From assembly GCF_027627475.1 (NCBI RefSeq), contig NZ_CP115484.1, forward strand, positions 929,501 to 993,500: a DNA stretch of 64,000 nucleotides, given 5' to 3'. Positions 25,723 through 33,270 of the stretch are shown here, one piece after another (within the stretch, counting starts at the first letter, position 1; each line of letters opens with the position of its first letter). Under the pieces are notes generated by a model. It did no database searches and had not been told where the DNA came from. It worked only from the letters and a program-made list of their open reading frames with translations. Source of the DNA: Paenibacillus sp. SYP-B4298 (GTDB lineage Bacteria; Bacillota; Bacilli; Paenibacillales; Paenibacillaceae). The position numbers and the translations under genes are program-made.

Positions 25723-26090
25723 GTGGACATTCTCTCCTATTATAGCAGAGCCGTTACGGGCGGCAAGTGATATGGGATTGCATTTTCGGGCACAAAAAGC
25801 AGATAATCTGCTAGATGCGCCAGCATACTCGATGGGATCATATGTTTCTGTTTTGGCGGATGGACTCCAGTCAAGTGAACAGCAAGCGACAGGCAGGTGT
25901 GGCGTCCTTCTTCCTGGTCGCGGGTATGTGCCAAAATAGCTTTGCGTTCCGGCCAGCAATCAAGTATGATGTAAAGAATAGTGAGTAGTATGGTGGCAGG
26001 CTGGCTGAGCCTGCTGTCAGACCGGGCGGCAGGTGCATGAAGCTGCTGGGGGTCGTCATTTTATTTTGTCTAAAAGGAGTCTGTGAATTA
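25723..26090. other. Divergent intergenic region, nothing assigned
   Basis: 368 bp between the MFS and aldolase genes. I see no RNA fold or repeat. It must hold both divergent promoters, but I could not pick convincing -35/-10 pairs. Confidence 0.4.
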
Positions 26091-27056
26091 ATGAGTGCGA
26101 AGGCGAGTTCAAATGTTAAAATTGTCGATTGTACAATTCGGGACGGCGGTCTCGTAAATAACTGGGATTTCAGTGTTGAATTTGTTCAACATCTGTATAG
26201 CAGCCTGAATGAGGCTGGCGTGGAATATATGGAGATTGGCTACAAAAACTCGCCCAAGCTGCTCAAGGGCGCGGATTCCGCTGGCCCATGGCGGTTTCTT
26301 GATGATGAGTTTCTGCGCAAGGTGATCCCGCAGAAGCTGAACACGAAGCTGTCTGCACTCGTAGACATCGGGCGTGTCGATGCTGATGATGTGCTGCCGC
26401 GTGAGGAAAGCCTGCTCGACCTGATCCGTGTGGCCTGCTACATTCAAGATGTGGATAAGGCGCTGGAGCTTGTGCAATTGTTCCACGACCGCGGCTATGA
26501 GACGACACTGAACATAATGGCGCTGTCCAACGTTATGGAGCACCAGCTCCTCGAAGCGTTCGAGCAGATCAATGACAGTGTTGTGGATGTGGTCTACATT
26601 GTAGACTCCTACGGCAGTCTGCTGCCTAATGATTTCCGTCTGCTCGTGGAGAAGTTCAAGAAGCATCTGCCGAACAAGCGATTGGGCGTTCATACGCATA
26701 ACAATATGCAACTGGCATTTGCCAATACACTGATCTCGGCAGAGTACGGGGTTGAGCTGCTGGACGCTTCCGTGTACGGCATGGGACGCGCAGCGGGCAA
26801 CTGCCCGACCGAGCTGCTGGTGGCGAATCTGAAGAACTCCAGATACAGCCTTCGTCCGGTGCTGGATATGATCGAGAAGCATATGATTCCGCTTCGCGAG
26901 AAGGAAGAATGGGGCTACATCATTCCTTACATGATCACGGGCATGCTGGACGAGCATCCACGTTCGGCGATGGCGCTGCGCAATACGGAGGACAAGGACA
27001 AGTCCGTTGAATTCTATGACAAGCTGACGACACCAGAGGTTTCCTTCGGCGGCTAA
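26091..27056 (+). CDS. DRE-TIM metallolyase-family aldolase (HMGL-like)
   Basis: 321 residues from the ATG at 26091 (AAAGGAG eleven bases upstream). KIVDCTIRDGGLVNNWDFS carries the Asp-Cys-Thr-Ile-Arg-Asp active-site motif, YMEIGYKNSP follows, and GVHTHNNMQLAFANTL supplies the metal-binding HxHN. These define the HMG-CoA lyase/4-hydroxy-2-oxovalerate aldolase/homocitrate synthase superfamily. The protein is shorter than isopropylmalate synthase and lacks its regulatory domain; it is the kind often annotated only as aldolase catalytic domain protein. No pathway partner (such as an acylating aldehyde dehydrogenase) is adjacent, so the substrate is open. A good terminator follows. Confidence 0.85.
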   Translation: MSAKASSNVKIVDCTIRDGGLVNNWDFSVEFVQHLYSSLNEAGVEYMEIGYKNSPKLLKGADSAGPWRFLDDEFLRKVIPQKLNTKLSALVDIGRVDADDVLPREESLLDLIRVACYIQDVDKALELVQLFHDRGYETTLNIMALSNVMEHQLLEAFEQINDSVVDVVYIVDSYGSLLPNDFRLLVEKFKKHLPNKRLGVHTHNNMQLAFANTLISAEYGVELLDASVYGMGRAAGNCPTELLVANLKNSRYSLRPVLDMIEKHMIPLREKEEWGYIIPYMITGMLDEHPRSAMALRNTEDKDKSVEFYDKLTTPEVSFGG

Positions 27057-27142
27057 GCTCGTACTAGATCGGGCTGAACTGTACTTGATTAAGGACGTAT
27101 CCGGCTGGCGATCATTTCACACGAGACGGATACTGGAAAAGG

Positions 27143-27166
27143 AAAGGCCCCCTTGCGGGGCTTTTT
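27143..27166 (+). terminator. Terminator after the aldolase gene
   Basis: AAAGGCCCCCTTGCGGGGCTTTTT is a compact GC stem followed by a T run. Confidence 0.88.
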
Positions 27167-27196
27167 CTGCAATATATAAGAGAGGGGACGGAAGCT

Positions 27197-27913
27197 GTGG
27201 CCTTGTCGAAGATCATGACACGCAAAATCTATGAACAGATTGCCGATCAGATGAAGGAGCATATATTGGCCGGAGGCTGGAAGGCCGGAGAACGGCTGCC
27301 TTCAACGAAGGAGCTGACCGAGCAATTCCAGGTCGGGCGGTCGACGATGCGTGAGGCGCTTAGTGCGCTCAAGGCGATGGGGCTGATCGATATTCGTCAT
27401 GGCGAGGGCTGCTTCGTCAAGGAGATGACGGCGGCAGAGCTGGAGCTGCCACAGTTCGACGCGCTCTTGCTAAGCAAGGAGACCATCCTCGAATTGCTGG
27501 AGGCGCGCAAGGCGCTGGAGGTATCCAACGCGGCGATTGCGGCGGTCAAGCGGACGGAGGAGGATCTGGCGTCGTTCGAGCGGCTGCTTGCCATTATGGA
27601 ACAGCATGCGGGCGACCAGCAGGAGGGGGAGAAGGCGGACATTGGCTTTCATCAACTGCTGGCTCAGGCGACTCATAATTCAATTATGGTGCGGCTGCTC
27701 GATTCGATTGCCTCACAGATGGAGATTGCGATCCGCGAGACAAGACAATTGCAGATGTACAGCAGCAAGGAGGTCTCTTATCGTCTCTGGCAGGAGCACC
27801 GCGCGATCTATGAGGCGGTGGCGAAGCAGCGGCCAGCCGAGGCAGAGCAGTGCATGAGGACACATCTGGAGCATGTAGAGCAGATGGTGCGAGATGTTCT
27901 GGATGGAGAGTAG
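27197..27913 (+). CDS. FadR-type GntR regulator, candidate regulator of lactate genes
   Basis: 238 residues from a GTG with GAGAGGGGACGG upstream. The winged HTH (RKIYEQIADQMKEHILAGGWKAGERLPSTKELTEQFQVGRSTMREAL) is followed by an all-helical FCD domain (about residues 85-230) with the usual metal/ligand Asp and His positions (FHQLLAQATHN, HLEHVEQMV). FCD regulators commonly bind carboxylic acids. B. subtilis LutR, the lutABC repressor, belongs to this family, and lutABC lies 1.4 kb downstream on the same strand. A LutR role is therefore reasonable, but the barnase/barstar genes intervene and no operator was identified. Confidence 0.85.
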   Translation: MALSKIMTRKIYEQIADQMKEHILAGGWKAGERLPSTKELTEQFQVGRSTMREALSALKAMGLIDIRHGEGCFVKEMTAAELELPQFDALLLSKETILELLEARKALEVSNAAIAAVKRTEEDLASFERLLAIMEQHAGDQQEGEKADIGFHQLLAQATHNSIMVRLLDSIASQMEIAIRETRQLQMYSSKEVSYRLWQEHRAIYEAVAKQRPAEAEQCMRTHLEHVEQMVRDVLDGE

Positions 27914-28052
27914 CGTCGACATTGATGATCAATTGTAATCCAGATGTCGGATGAGCTGATCTGCAAGAGAGAGCGACAAAAGGCGATGCAGCGCTGAGGA
28001 TGTTCTCCTCTTGCGTGGCATCGCCTTATCTATACTTCGCAAGCTCTGTGGT

Positions 28053-28120
28053 GCGAGACGCAGCATGGGGCGACCAGGCGGTGAAGGATGCTCTTGAGCG
28101 GGGTTGAAGACACGTCCTAG
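28053..28120. repeat. Dispersed repeat family A, right-half copy
   Basis: GACGCAGCATGGGGCGA, then AGGCGGTGAAGGATGC and CTTGAGCGGGGTTGAAGACACG align with the right half of the element at 3351-3511 (AACGCAGCATGGGGCGA, AGGCGGGGAGAGATGC, CTTGAACGGGTTTTCAGACACG). It ends at the barstar stop codon. Confidence 0.6.
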
Positions 28121-28425
28121 ACTATCTCGATCTCGAATCCCTCGATCTGCTCTGCTGCATCCTGCAATAGCGCTATAATGTCGTGTATTCCCACGTCCGG
28201 CTCGGATCGTACCGTGTCAGCAGAATCCTCCGCTTCCTCCCCCAGCAGTCGCTTGGCTCCGACAAGCCGCAAGGTCAGCGGCAGCTCGATCCATCCCTCC
28301 AGAACATCCCAGAGTGCATCCAGATTGCGCCCGTACCACTCCGGCAGGCCGAGCCGCTCTTGCAGCCGCTCATGAACAGCCGCCGCGCTGCTCGCACCCT
28401 CCAGCTCTACGCTAATGGATTGCAT
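28117..28425 (-). CDS. Barstar-family ribonuclease inhibitor
   Basis: 102 residues from the ATG at 28425 (AAGGGGTGA upstream); the frame extends to 28446 but overlaps the nuclease gene. The core [34 protein letters not shown] is the barstar signature, including the [10 protein letters not shown] loop-helix that plugs the barnase active site. Barstar proteins sit in the cytoplasm and neutralise the cognate RNase before export. It follows the barnase-like gene by four bases, so toxin and inhibitor are co-translated from one mRNA with the toxin first. Charge-rich insertion [18 protein letters not shown] before the last helix is longer than in B. amyloliquefaciens barstar. Confidence 0.9.
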   Translation of the reverse strand: MQSISVELEGASSAAAVHERLQERLGLPEWYGRNLDALWDVLEGWIELPLTLRLVGAKRLLGEEAEDSADTVRSEPDVGIHDIIALLQDAAEQIEGFEIEIV

Positions 28426-28429
28426 AACG

Positions 28430-29044
28430 TCACCCCTTTCCGTCATAGATGAGTGTAAAGCTCTGATAATGATCCTGAGTCATATAGATCAGCATGTCAT
28501 TGGAGTAGAGCAGCCGCTCCGCTCCGCGCTTGCCGCCATCATAATGAATATCGGCCTCATACCAGGTACGCCCCTTGGCTTTGGGGAGCCTCCCCTCGCG
28601 ATTCTGAAACACATCTCCGCCGATGGCTGCGCCGGGCGCAATCTTGTGCAGATTGCCTTGCTGGGCAACCCAGCCGAGCTTGCGCGCTTCGGCCTTGGTC
28701 ATATAGTGCTCCGGCAGCTCCTGGTGCTTAATGAGGTAGAGCGCGACCTCTCGAAACTCCTCCAGGCTGCTGTCACTGCGAGCCATCTTCTCAAATTGCT
28801 CATCCAGCACGATACCAGTATGATCGGCAGCTCCATCTTGCCCCAATGATTCGTTACGTAGCGGGTCATCGGAATGATCCTGCTCCGCTGTATGCGGGGC
28901 TTCTATTCCTTGCTCACTGGCAGCGGGCGGCTGATCCAGCAGCTCGTTCATTGCGCCGCAGCCTCCCAGCATGGAGACCATAACAGCCATGGCGAGCATC
29001 AGGCCCGCGATCCATAGCCGCTTCCATCGATGCGCTAGGTTCAT
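28430..29044 (-). CDS. Barnase-family ribonuclease with lipoprotein-type N terminus
   Basis: 204 residues. A signal sequence ends in a lipobox-like SMLGGC (Cys about residue 29), then a roughly 55-residue acidic linker, then a complete barnase domain (about 80-204). ITKAEA-type [43 protein letters not shown] (catalytic Glu), ERLLYSND (Arg) and [15 protein letters not shown] (catalytic His) are all present, so the enzyme should be active as an endoribonuclease specific for single-stranded RNA. Ordinary barnase has a free signal peptide. The lipobox predicts that this one stays attached to the outer face of the membrane or is released from there. The inhibitor gene follows directly. Confidence 0.9.
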   Translation of the reverse strand: MNLAHRWKRLWIAGLMLAMAVMVSMLGGCGAMNELLDQPPAASEQGIEAPHTAEQDHSDDPLRNESLGQDGAADHTGIVLDEQFEKMARSDSSLEEFREVALYLIKHQELPEHYMTKAEARKLGWVAQQGNLHKIAPGAAIGGDVFQNREGRLPKAKGRTWYEADIHYDGGKRGAERLLYSNDMLIYMTQDHYQSFTLIYDGKG

Positions 29045-29288
29045 GTTGCGTTCATCCTTTCCTCATTTTCCCGTGTTCCAGGAGTACTTCTTCCTGTAGC
29101 ATTATAGAATGGGGGGTGGCGGGTGTGCAAGCGAACCGCAGAATTAGGGGAATTACGCGGTAGCGATGTAAAAAAAATCACATCCCCTCTTTATTTTTGG
29201 GCAGATGTCTGATAACCTGATAATTAAGAATACAATAATGATGAAGCGGATTCAATTCCGGCAAATATGATGATCAGAGGTGTCCAGA

Positions 29289-30017
29289 ATGCGGGTGTCT
29301 TTATTTATTACCTGTCTAACGGATCAGATGTTCCCGGAGGTCGGGGAGAGTATTGTGCGGATATTGCATGATTACGGCTGCGAGGTGGATTTCCCAGAAG
29401 GGCAGACATGCTGCGGGCAGATGGCATTTAACAGCGGGTACCAGGATGAAGCGCGCGAGGTAGCCAAAACACTCATTCGGGCGTTCGAGCACAGCGAATA
29501 TGTCGTCTCGCCGTCAGGGTCATGCAATGGCATGATTCACCATTATTATCCTCATCTGTTCAAGGATGACCCGGTGTGGGAGCCGAAGGTGCAGGCATTG
29601 ATTCATAAAACCTATGAATTTTCGCAATTTCTGGTGCAGGTGCTCCGTGTCACCGACCTGGGTGCAACCTTCCCGCATAAAGTGACCTATCATCCGTCCT
29701 GTCATGCGACCCGTCTGCTCGGAATTCAGGAGGAGCCGCTGCAACTGCTCGCCCATGTGAAGGGCGCCGAGTTTGTAGAGCTGCCTGCGAAGGAGGATTG
29801 CTGCGGGTTCGGCGGTACGTTCTCAGTGAAGATGTCAGATATGTCCGAAGCGATGGTATGTGAGAAGGCCGCCAACATATGCAGCACGGGGGCAGAGGTG
29901 CTTGTTGGCTCGGATATGGGCTGTCTGATGAGCATCGGGGGGCGACTGAATAAGGAAGGACGTCCGATACGGGTGATGCATCTGGCTCAACTGCTGGAGG
30001 AAGGGAGGAAGGCGTAA
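29289..30017 (+). CDS. lutA: L-lactate utilisation protein LutA
   Basis: 243 residues from the ATG at 29289, seven bases after GAGGTG; an in-frame GTG at 29280 lies within that site. It carries two CCG-domain cysteine motifs of the heterodisulfide-reductase/GlpC type: TCCGQMAFNSGY near the middle of the first half and DCCGFGGTFSVK in the second, with YHPSCHATR between. LutA, LutB and LutC together oxidise L-lactate to pyruvate in B. subtilis, where the operon supports growth on lactate and biofilm formation. The stop codon of lutA overlaps the ATG of lutB by one base. A TACAAT -10-like element is at 29231-29236. Confidence 0.95.
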   Translation: MRVSLFITCLTDQMFPEVGESIVRILHDYGCEVDFPEGQTCCGQMAFNSGYQDEAREVAKTLIRAFEHSEYVVSPSGSCNGMIHHYYPHLFKDDPVWEPKVQALIHKTYEFSQFLVQVLRVTDLGATFPHKVTYHPSCHATRLLGIQEEPLQLLAHVKGAEFVELPAKEDCCGFGGTFSVKMSDMSEAMVCEKAANICSTGAEVLVGSDMGCLMSIGGRLNKEGRPIRVMHLAQLLEEGRKA

Positions 30018-31546
30018 TGAGTGCAGGGGGGCATGGATCAGCACTGGATGAACGGATCGGCTCGGGGCTGAAGGAGCGGACACGGCAGGCGCTTGGGGAC
30101 GAATATTTGCGCAAGGCGGTTGCCTATACGACGAATAAGCTCAAGACCGGCAGGCTGCAGGCGATGGATATGTTCGGCGACTGGGAGGCCTGGCGCGAGC
30201 GCGGTCGGGCGATCCGGGAGCATACGATTAACCATCTCGACTACTATTTGTCGCAGTTTGCGGACAATGTGACGAAGCGGGGCGGCAACGTCTATTTTTG
30301 CGGCGGGGCATCGGATGCTGTCAGCACGTTCATGGAGATTGCGGGCAAGCATCAGGCAAAGCTGGTAGCCAAGGGCAAATCGATGGTATCTGAGGAGATT
30401 CATCTGAACCACCATCTGGAGCATCATGAGATGGAAGCCATTGAGACCGATCTGGGTGAATATATCCTGCAACTGGCGAAGGAGACGCCCTCTCATCTGA
30501 TCATTCCGGCTATTCACAAGAACAAGCAGCAGATTGCCACGCTGTTTACGGAGGCATCGGGTCAGCATTTTGAGCCGGAGACGAAGGTGCTGGCAGAGTA
30601 TGCGCGCAAGAAGCTGCGCAATTATTTTCTGGAGGCGGACATTGGGCTGACGGGCTGCAACTTCGGTGTAGCGGAGACAGGCTCGATCACTCTGGTTGAA
30701 AATGAAGGCAATGGACGCATGGTGTCGACCGTGCCGAAGGTGCATGTCGTCGTCATGGGGATGGAGCGGCTCGTGCCGACGATGGAGGATCTGGAGGTCG
30801 TGCTCAATATGCTGGCGCGCAGCGCCACCGGACAGAAGCTGACCACCTACACCTCGCTCATTACCGGACCGAGGCGACCGGAGGATCTGGATGGGCCGGA
30901 GGAGCTGCATGTCATCATTCTGGATAACGGACGTTCCCAGCAGTTGGGCGATCCGATCTTTCAGGAGGTATTGCATTGCATCCGCTGTGCGGCTTGTCTC
31001 AATGTATGTCCGGTCTATCGTCATGTTGGCGGGCATACCTATGGCACGACCTACAGCGGGCCGATTGGAGCGGTGCTGACGCCATTGATCCAACAGGATA
31101 TGAAGGAAGCGGGGACGCTGTCCTATGCGTCAAGCCTGTGCGGGGCATGCTATGAGGCTTGCCCGATGAAGATTCCGTTGCATGATATGCTCGTTCATCT
31201 GCGCCACCGCAAGGTGAAGATGAAGCTAACCTCACTACCGGAGCGGATCGCCTTCAAGTCGTATCAGACCGTATTCGGCAATATCACACTGTTCAAGCTG
31301 GCGACGAAGATAGGCTACTACTTGCAGCAGCCGCTCGTTCGCGGGGGGATGATCAAGTCCGGGCCGCCGCCGCTCTCCGGGTGGACGCAGTCGCGCTTTC
31401 TGCCGATGCTGCCCAAGAAGGCATTCCGTGATCGGTGGGCAGAGCTGCAGCAGGAGCTGGCTGCCAGCAGGAGCAGCGGCGCTGACGGAAGCGTGAGCAA
31501 CCAGGAGGGCACAGGTGCCGGTAAGAAAGGGGGCGCGTCCAGGTGA
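30017..31546 (+). CDS. lutB: Iron-sulfur lactate utilisation protein LutB
   Basis: 509 residues. The N-terminal LUD domain (about 60-300; VYFCGGASDAV, GLTGCNFGVAETGSITLVENEGN) precedes a double 4Fe-4S cluster domain with CIRCAACLNVCPVYR and CGACYEACPMKIP. The C-terminal region is of the LutB type. It is the electron-carrying subunit of the three-part L-lactate oxidising system and is cytoplasmic. The ATG overlaps lutA's stop (TAATG) and the end overlaps lutC by 4 bp, so all three are translationally coupled. A Gly/Ser-rich tail (SRSSGADGSVSNQEGTGAG) is an unremarkable extension. Confidence 0.96.
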   Translation: MSAGGHGSALDERIGSGLKERTRQALGDEYLRKAVAYTTNKLKTGRLQAMDMFGDWEAWRERGRAIREHTINHLDYYLSQFADNVTKRGGNVYFCGGASDAVSTFMEIAGKHQAKLVAKGKSMVSEEIHLNHHLEHHEMEAIETDLGEYILQLAKETPSHLIIPAIHKNKQQIATLFTEASGQHFEPETKVLAEYARKKLRNYFLEADIGLTGCNFGVAETGSITLVENEGNGRMVSTVPKVHVVVMGMERLVPTMEDLEVVLNMLARSATGQKLTTYTSLITGPRRPEDLDGPEELHVIILDNGRSQQLGDPIFQEVLHCIRCAACLNVCPVYRHVGGHTYGTTYSGPIGAVLTPLIQQDMKEAGTLSYASSLCGACYEACPMKIPLHDMLVHLRHRKVKMKLTSLPERIAFKSYQTVFGNITLFKLATKIGYYLQQPLVRGGMIKSGPPPLSGWTQSRFLPMLPKKAFRDRWAELQQELAASRSSGADGSVSNQEGTGAGKKGGASR

Positions 31547-32325
31547 GTGCAGCAGAGCAAGGGATGATGAGGGGCAAGGAAGCATTTATGCGCAACATAT
31601 CGAGTCGTCTTGGCCGCCGTGAGCCGCTGGCAGAACCGCCAAGCCGCCCGTTCGTCGGCGTGCCGGAGTTCTATCGCGATCGGAAGCGGACACAGGAGGA
31701 GCTGATTGACGAGTTTATTCAGAGCTGGGCAGCGCTCAGCGGCCGAACTCTTGTCGTCGATCAGGCTGAGGCGCCACAAGCGGTGGAGGCGTATATTCGC
31801 CAGCTTGCAGGAGAGCTCGGCATCCGCCGTGTCTCCCGTTGGGATCATGAGGGGCTGGAGCAGTTGGGCTTCGATAGCGCTCTGAATGCCGCAGGCATCG
31901 AGGTTGTCACGTGGCGTGAGGGCGGAGCAGATCATGTGAAGCTGGACAGCTTGCCGACAGGTGCGGAGGGCAACTGGGCGACGAGAAGTCATCTGCTGCA
32001 CGCGGCGGAGCAGTGCCGACTGGGTATTGTCTGGCCAGACTGCGCGATTGCGAATACGAGCACGCTCGCGCTGTTCAGTCAGGGCGGCAAGGGACGCTCG
32101 GTCAGCCTGCTTACGGAGGCGATCGTGGCGGTCTTCCGCGCCGATCAATTGGTGTATCGGATGGGCGAGGCGTTCGCGCTGTTCAAGCAGCAGTTCCCGG
32201 AGGTGACGGATATGCCGTCATCGCTTAATCTGATCACAGGCCCAAGCCGCAGCGCGGACATCGAGAATGATCTGACGATCGGCATTCATGGGCCAGGCAA
32301 GGTGCATGCTATTATATTAAGATAA
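31543..32325 (+). CDS. lutC: Lactate utilisation protein LutC
   Basis: 260 residues from a GTG overlapping the lutB stop. It is a LUD-domain protein with GIVWPDCAIANTSTLALFSQGGKGRSVSLLTEAIVAVF and the closing GPSRSADIENDLTIGIHGPGKVHAIIL, which are diagnostic for LutC. It completes the L-lactate oxidation complex. The rhamnose operon upstream in the window would generate L-lactate through RhaEW, so its product could feed this pathway. The operon ends with a clear terminator at 32341. Confidence 0.95.
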   Translation: MSAAEQGMMRGKEAFMRNISSRLGRREPLAEPPSRPFVGVPEFYRDRKRTQEELIDEFIQSWAALSGRTLVVDQAEAPQAVEAYIRQLAGELGIRRVSRWDHEGLEQLGFDSALNAAGIEVVTWREGGADHVKLDSLPTGAEGNWATRSHLLHAAEQCRLGIVWPDCAIANTSTLALFSQGGKGRSVSLLTEAIVAVFRADQLVYRMGEAFALFKQQFPEVTDMPSSLNLITGPSRSADIENDLTIGIHGPGKVHAIILR

Positions 32326-32340
32326 GCGAATCGGTGTCAA

Positions 32341-32381
32341 GACCGTCCTTCCCTTGGGATTTGTGGGGAGGACGGTTTTTG
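32341..32381 (+). terminator. Terminator of lutABC
   Basis: ACCGTCCTTCCC pairs with GGGGAGGACGGT, followed by TTTTTGG. Confidence 0.85.
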
Positions 32382-32466
32382 GCTTGAGAGGTAAGACATA
32401 AAATAAAATGACGCGGATGTGAAACTTTTGAGGACTGGAAATCGTTTGTAGTCATGAAAGCAATTA

Positions 32467-32483
32467 ATTACCATTAATGGAAT
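32467..32483. promoter_or_regulatory. Shared 17-bp motif, copy 1 (upstream of propeptide gene)
   Basis: ATTACCATTAATGGAAT, containing the palindrome CCATTAATGG. Its reverse complement differs at one base from the motif at 33162-33178 in the promoter of the subtilase gene. It lies 22 bp before the start codon of the propeptide-like gene. Confidence 0.6.
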
Positions 32484-32505
32484 CTTTGAAAAGGGGGTGA
32501 ATGGC

Positions 32506-32982
32506 TTGTATAAGCAAAAAATTCTCTATGTCGTTATGGCGGCCATCATGCTTTGTCTACCCGTTCATGCTCATGCTGGTGTTAATATGAAGACGGAGGT
32601 TCCTCTAATAATGAAATACTATGTACCCATACTTCCATATTTTCTATTAAAAATTCAGGGAGATCATCACAAGGATGAAAACACAAATCAAGAGCCTTCA
32701 AAAATATTAGAAAAATTACAGCTTCTTATGGATCGCCAGAAAGTAAGCAAGGATGCGCAACTACTTGAGGTCAGTATTATGTTAAAATATGATGCTGGAC
32801 TATCCAAACAAGAGTTTGTCAAGCTTCATGAGGATTTTTTTGAGGGAAGCATTACGGATATGAATGGATTCGGAATCTATAGCTTCTTTGCGAAGCTAAC
32901 GCCAGAACAGATTAACGATCTATCGGCATTCGAAGAGGTATCGACAATTTCTACGATTGATGATGTAAATACGGTTTATTAG
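32506..32982 (+). CDS. Secreted propeptide-only protein, paralogue of the adjacent subtilase prodomain
   Basis: 158 residues from TTG at 32506, six bases after AAGGGGGTG; a GTG at 32497 lies inside that site. A signal peptide covers about residues 1-24 (PVHAHAG). The C-terminal half (LLEVSIMLKYDAGLSKQEFVKLHEDFFEG, NGFGIYSFFAKLTPEQINDL, VSTISTIDDVNTVY) is closely similar to the I9-type prodomain of the subtilase 290 bp downstream. It could act as a separate inhibitor or folding helper for that protease. Alternatively it is what is left of a duplicated protease gene: after the TAG stop the same frame continues through another stop to LEMYLNAEEMAQ, recalling EGTYLNAATEMTG after the prodomain in the paralogue. 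Both readings are kept. Confidence 0.7.
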   Translation: MYKQKILYVVMAAIMLCLPVHAHAGVNMKTEVPLIMKYYVPILPYFLLKIQGDHHKDENTNQEPSKILEKLQLLMDRQKVSKDAQLLEVSIMLKYDAGLSKQEFVKLHEDFFEGSITDMNGFGIYSFFAKLTPEQINDLSAFEEVSTISTIDDVNTVY

Positions 32983-33151
32983 CAATGATTGACGGCAGTT
33001 TGCTTGCCCTTGCTCCCCGAGGCATTGGAGATGTACTTGAACGCAGAAGAAATGGCGCAGAGCTAAGGAGAGCCTGGATTTTACGGGGTCTCCATTTCGT
33101 TATGCATCGGTATCACCTGTACTAGTAGAAGCGGTTTCAAGAATAAAAAGA
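32983..33151 (+). other. Possible remnant of a duplicated protease gene
   Basis: In the frame of the preceding gene, beyond TAG and TGA, residues LEMYLNAEEMAQS (about 33025-33063) resemble the prodomain-catalytic junction of the downstream subtilase. Beyond that I see no similarity. The match is short and could be chance. Confidence 0.35.
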
Positions 33152-33183
33152 TTTACATAAAATTCTATTAATGGTAATATAAT
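33152..33183 (+). promoter_or_regulatory. Subtilase promoter with shared 17-bp motif, copy 2
   Basis: TTTACA (33152-33157), a 17-bp spacer and TAATAT (33175-33180, or TATAAT at 33178-33183) form a promoter. ATTCTATTAATGGTAAT at 33162-33178 fills the spacer and matches the inverted motif at 32467-32483 in 16 of 17 bases. It is therefore placed to work as an operator. Confidence 0.6.
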
Positions 33184-33270
33184 GTTTGATTAAATAGGGA
33201 GGGAGGTAGCGATCTTTTATTTTAAATCGAGCAAGCCATTGCTCCAAAATTAAGGGAGGACATTCAATTT

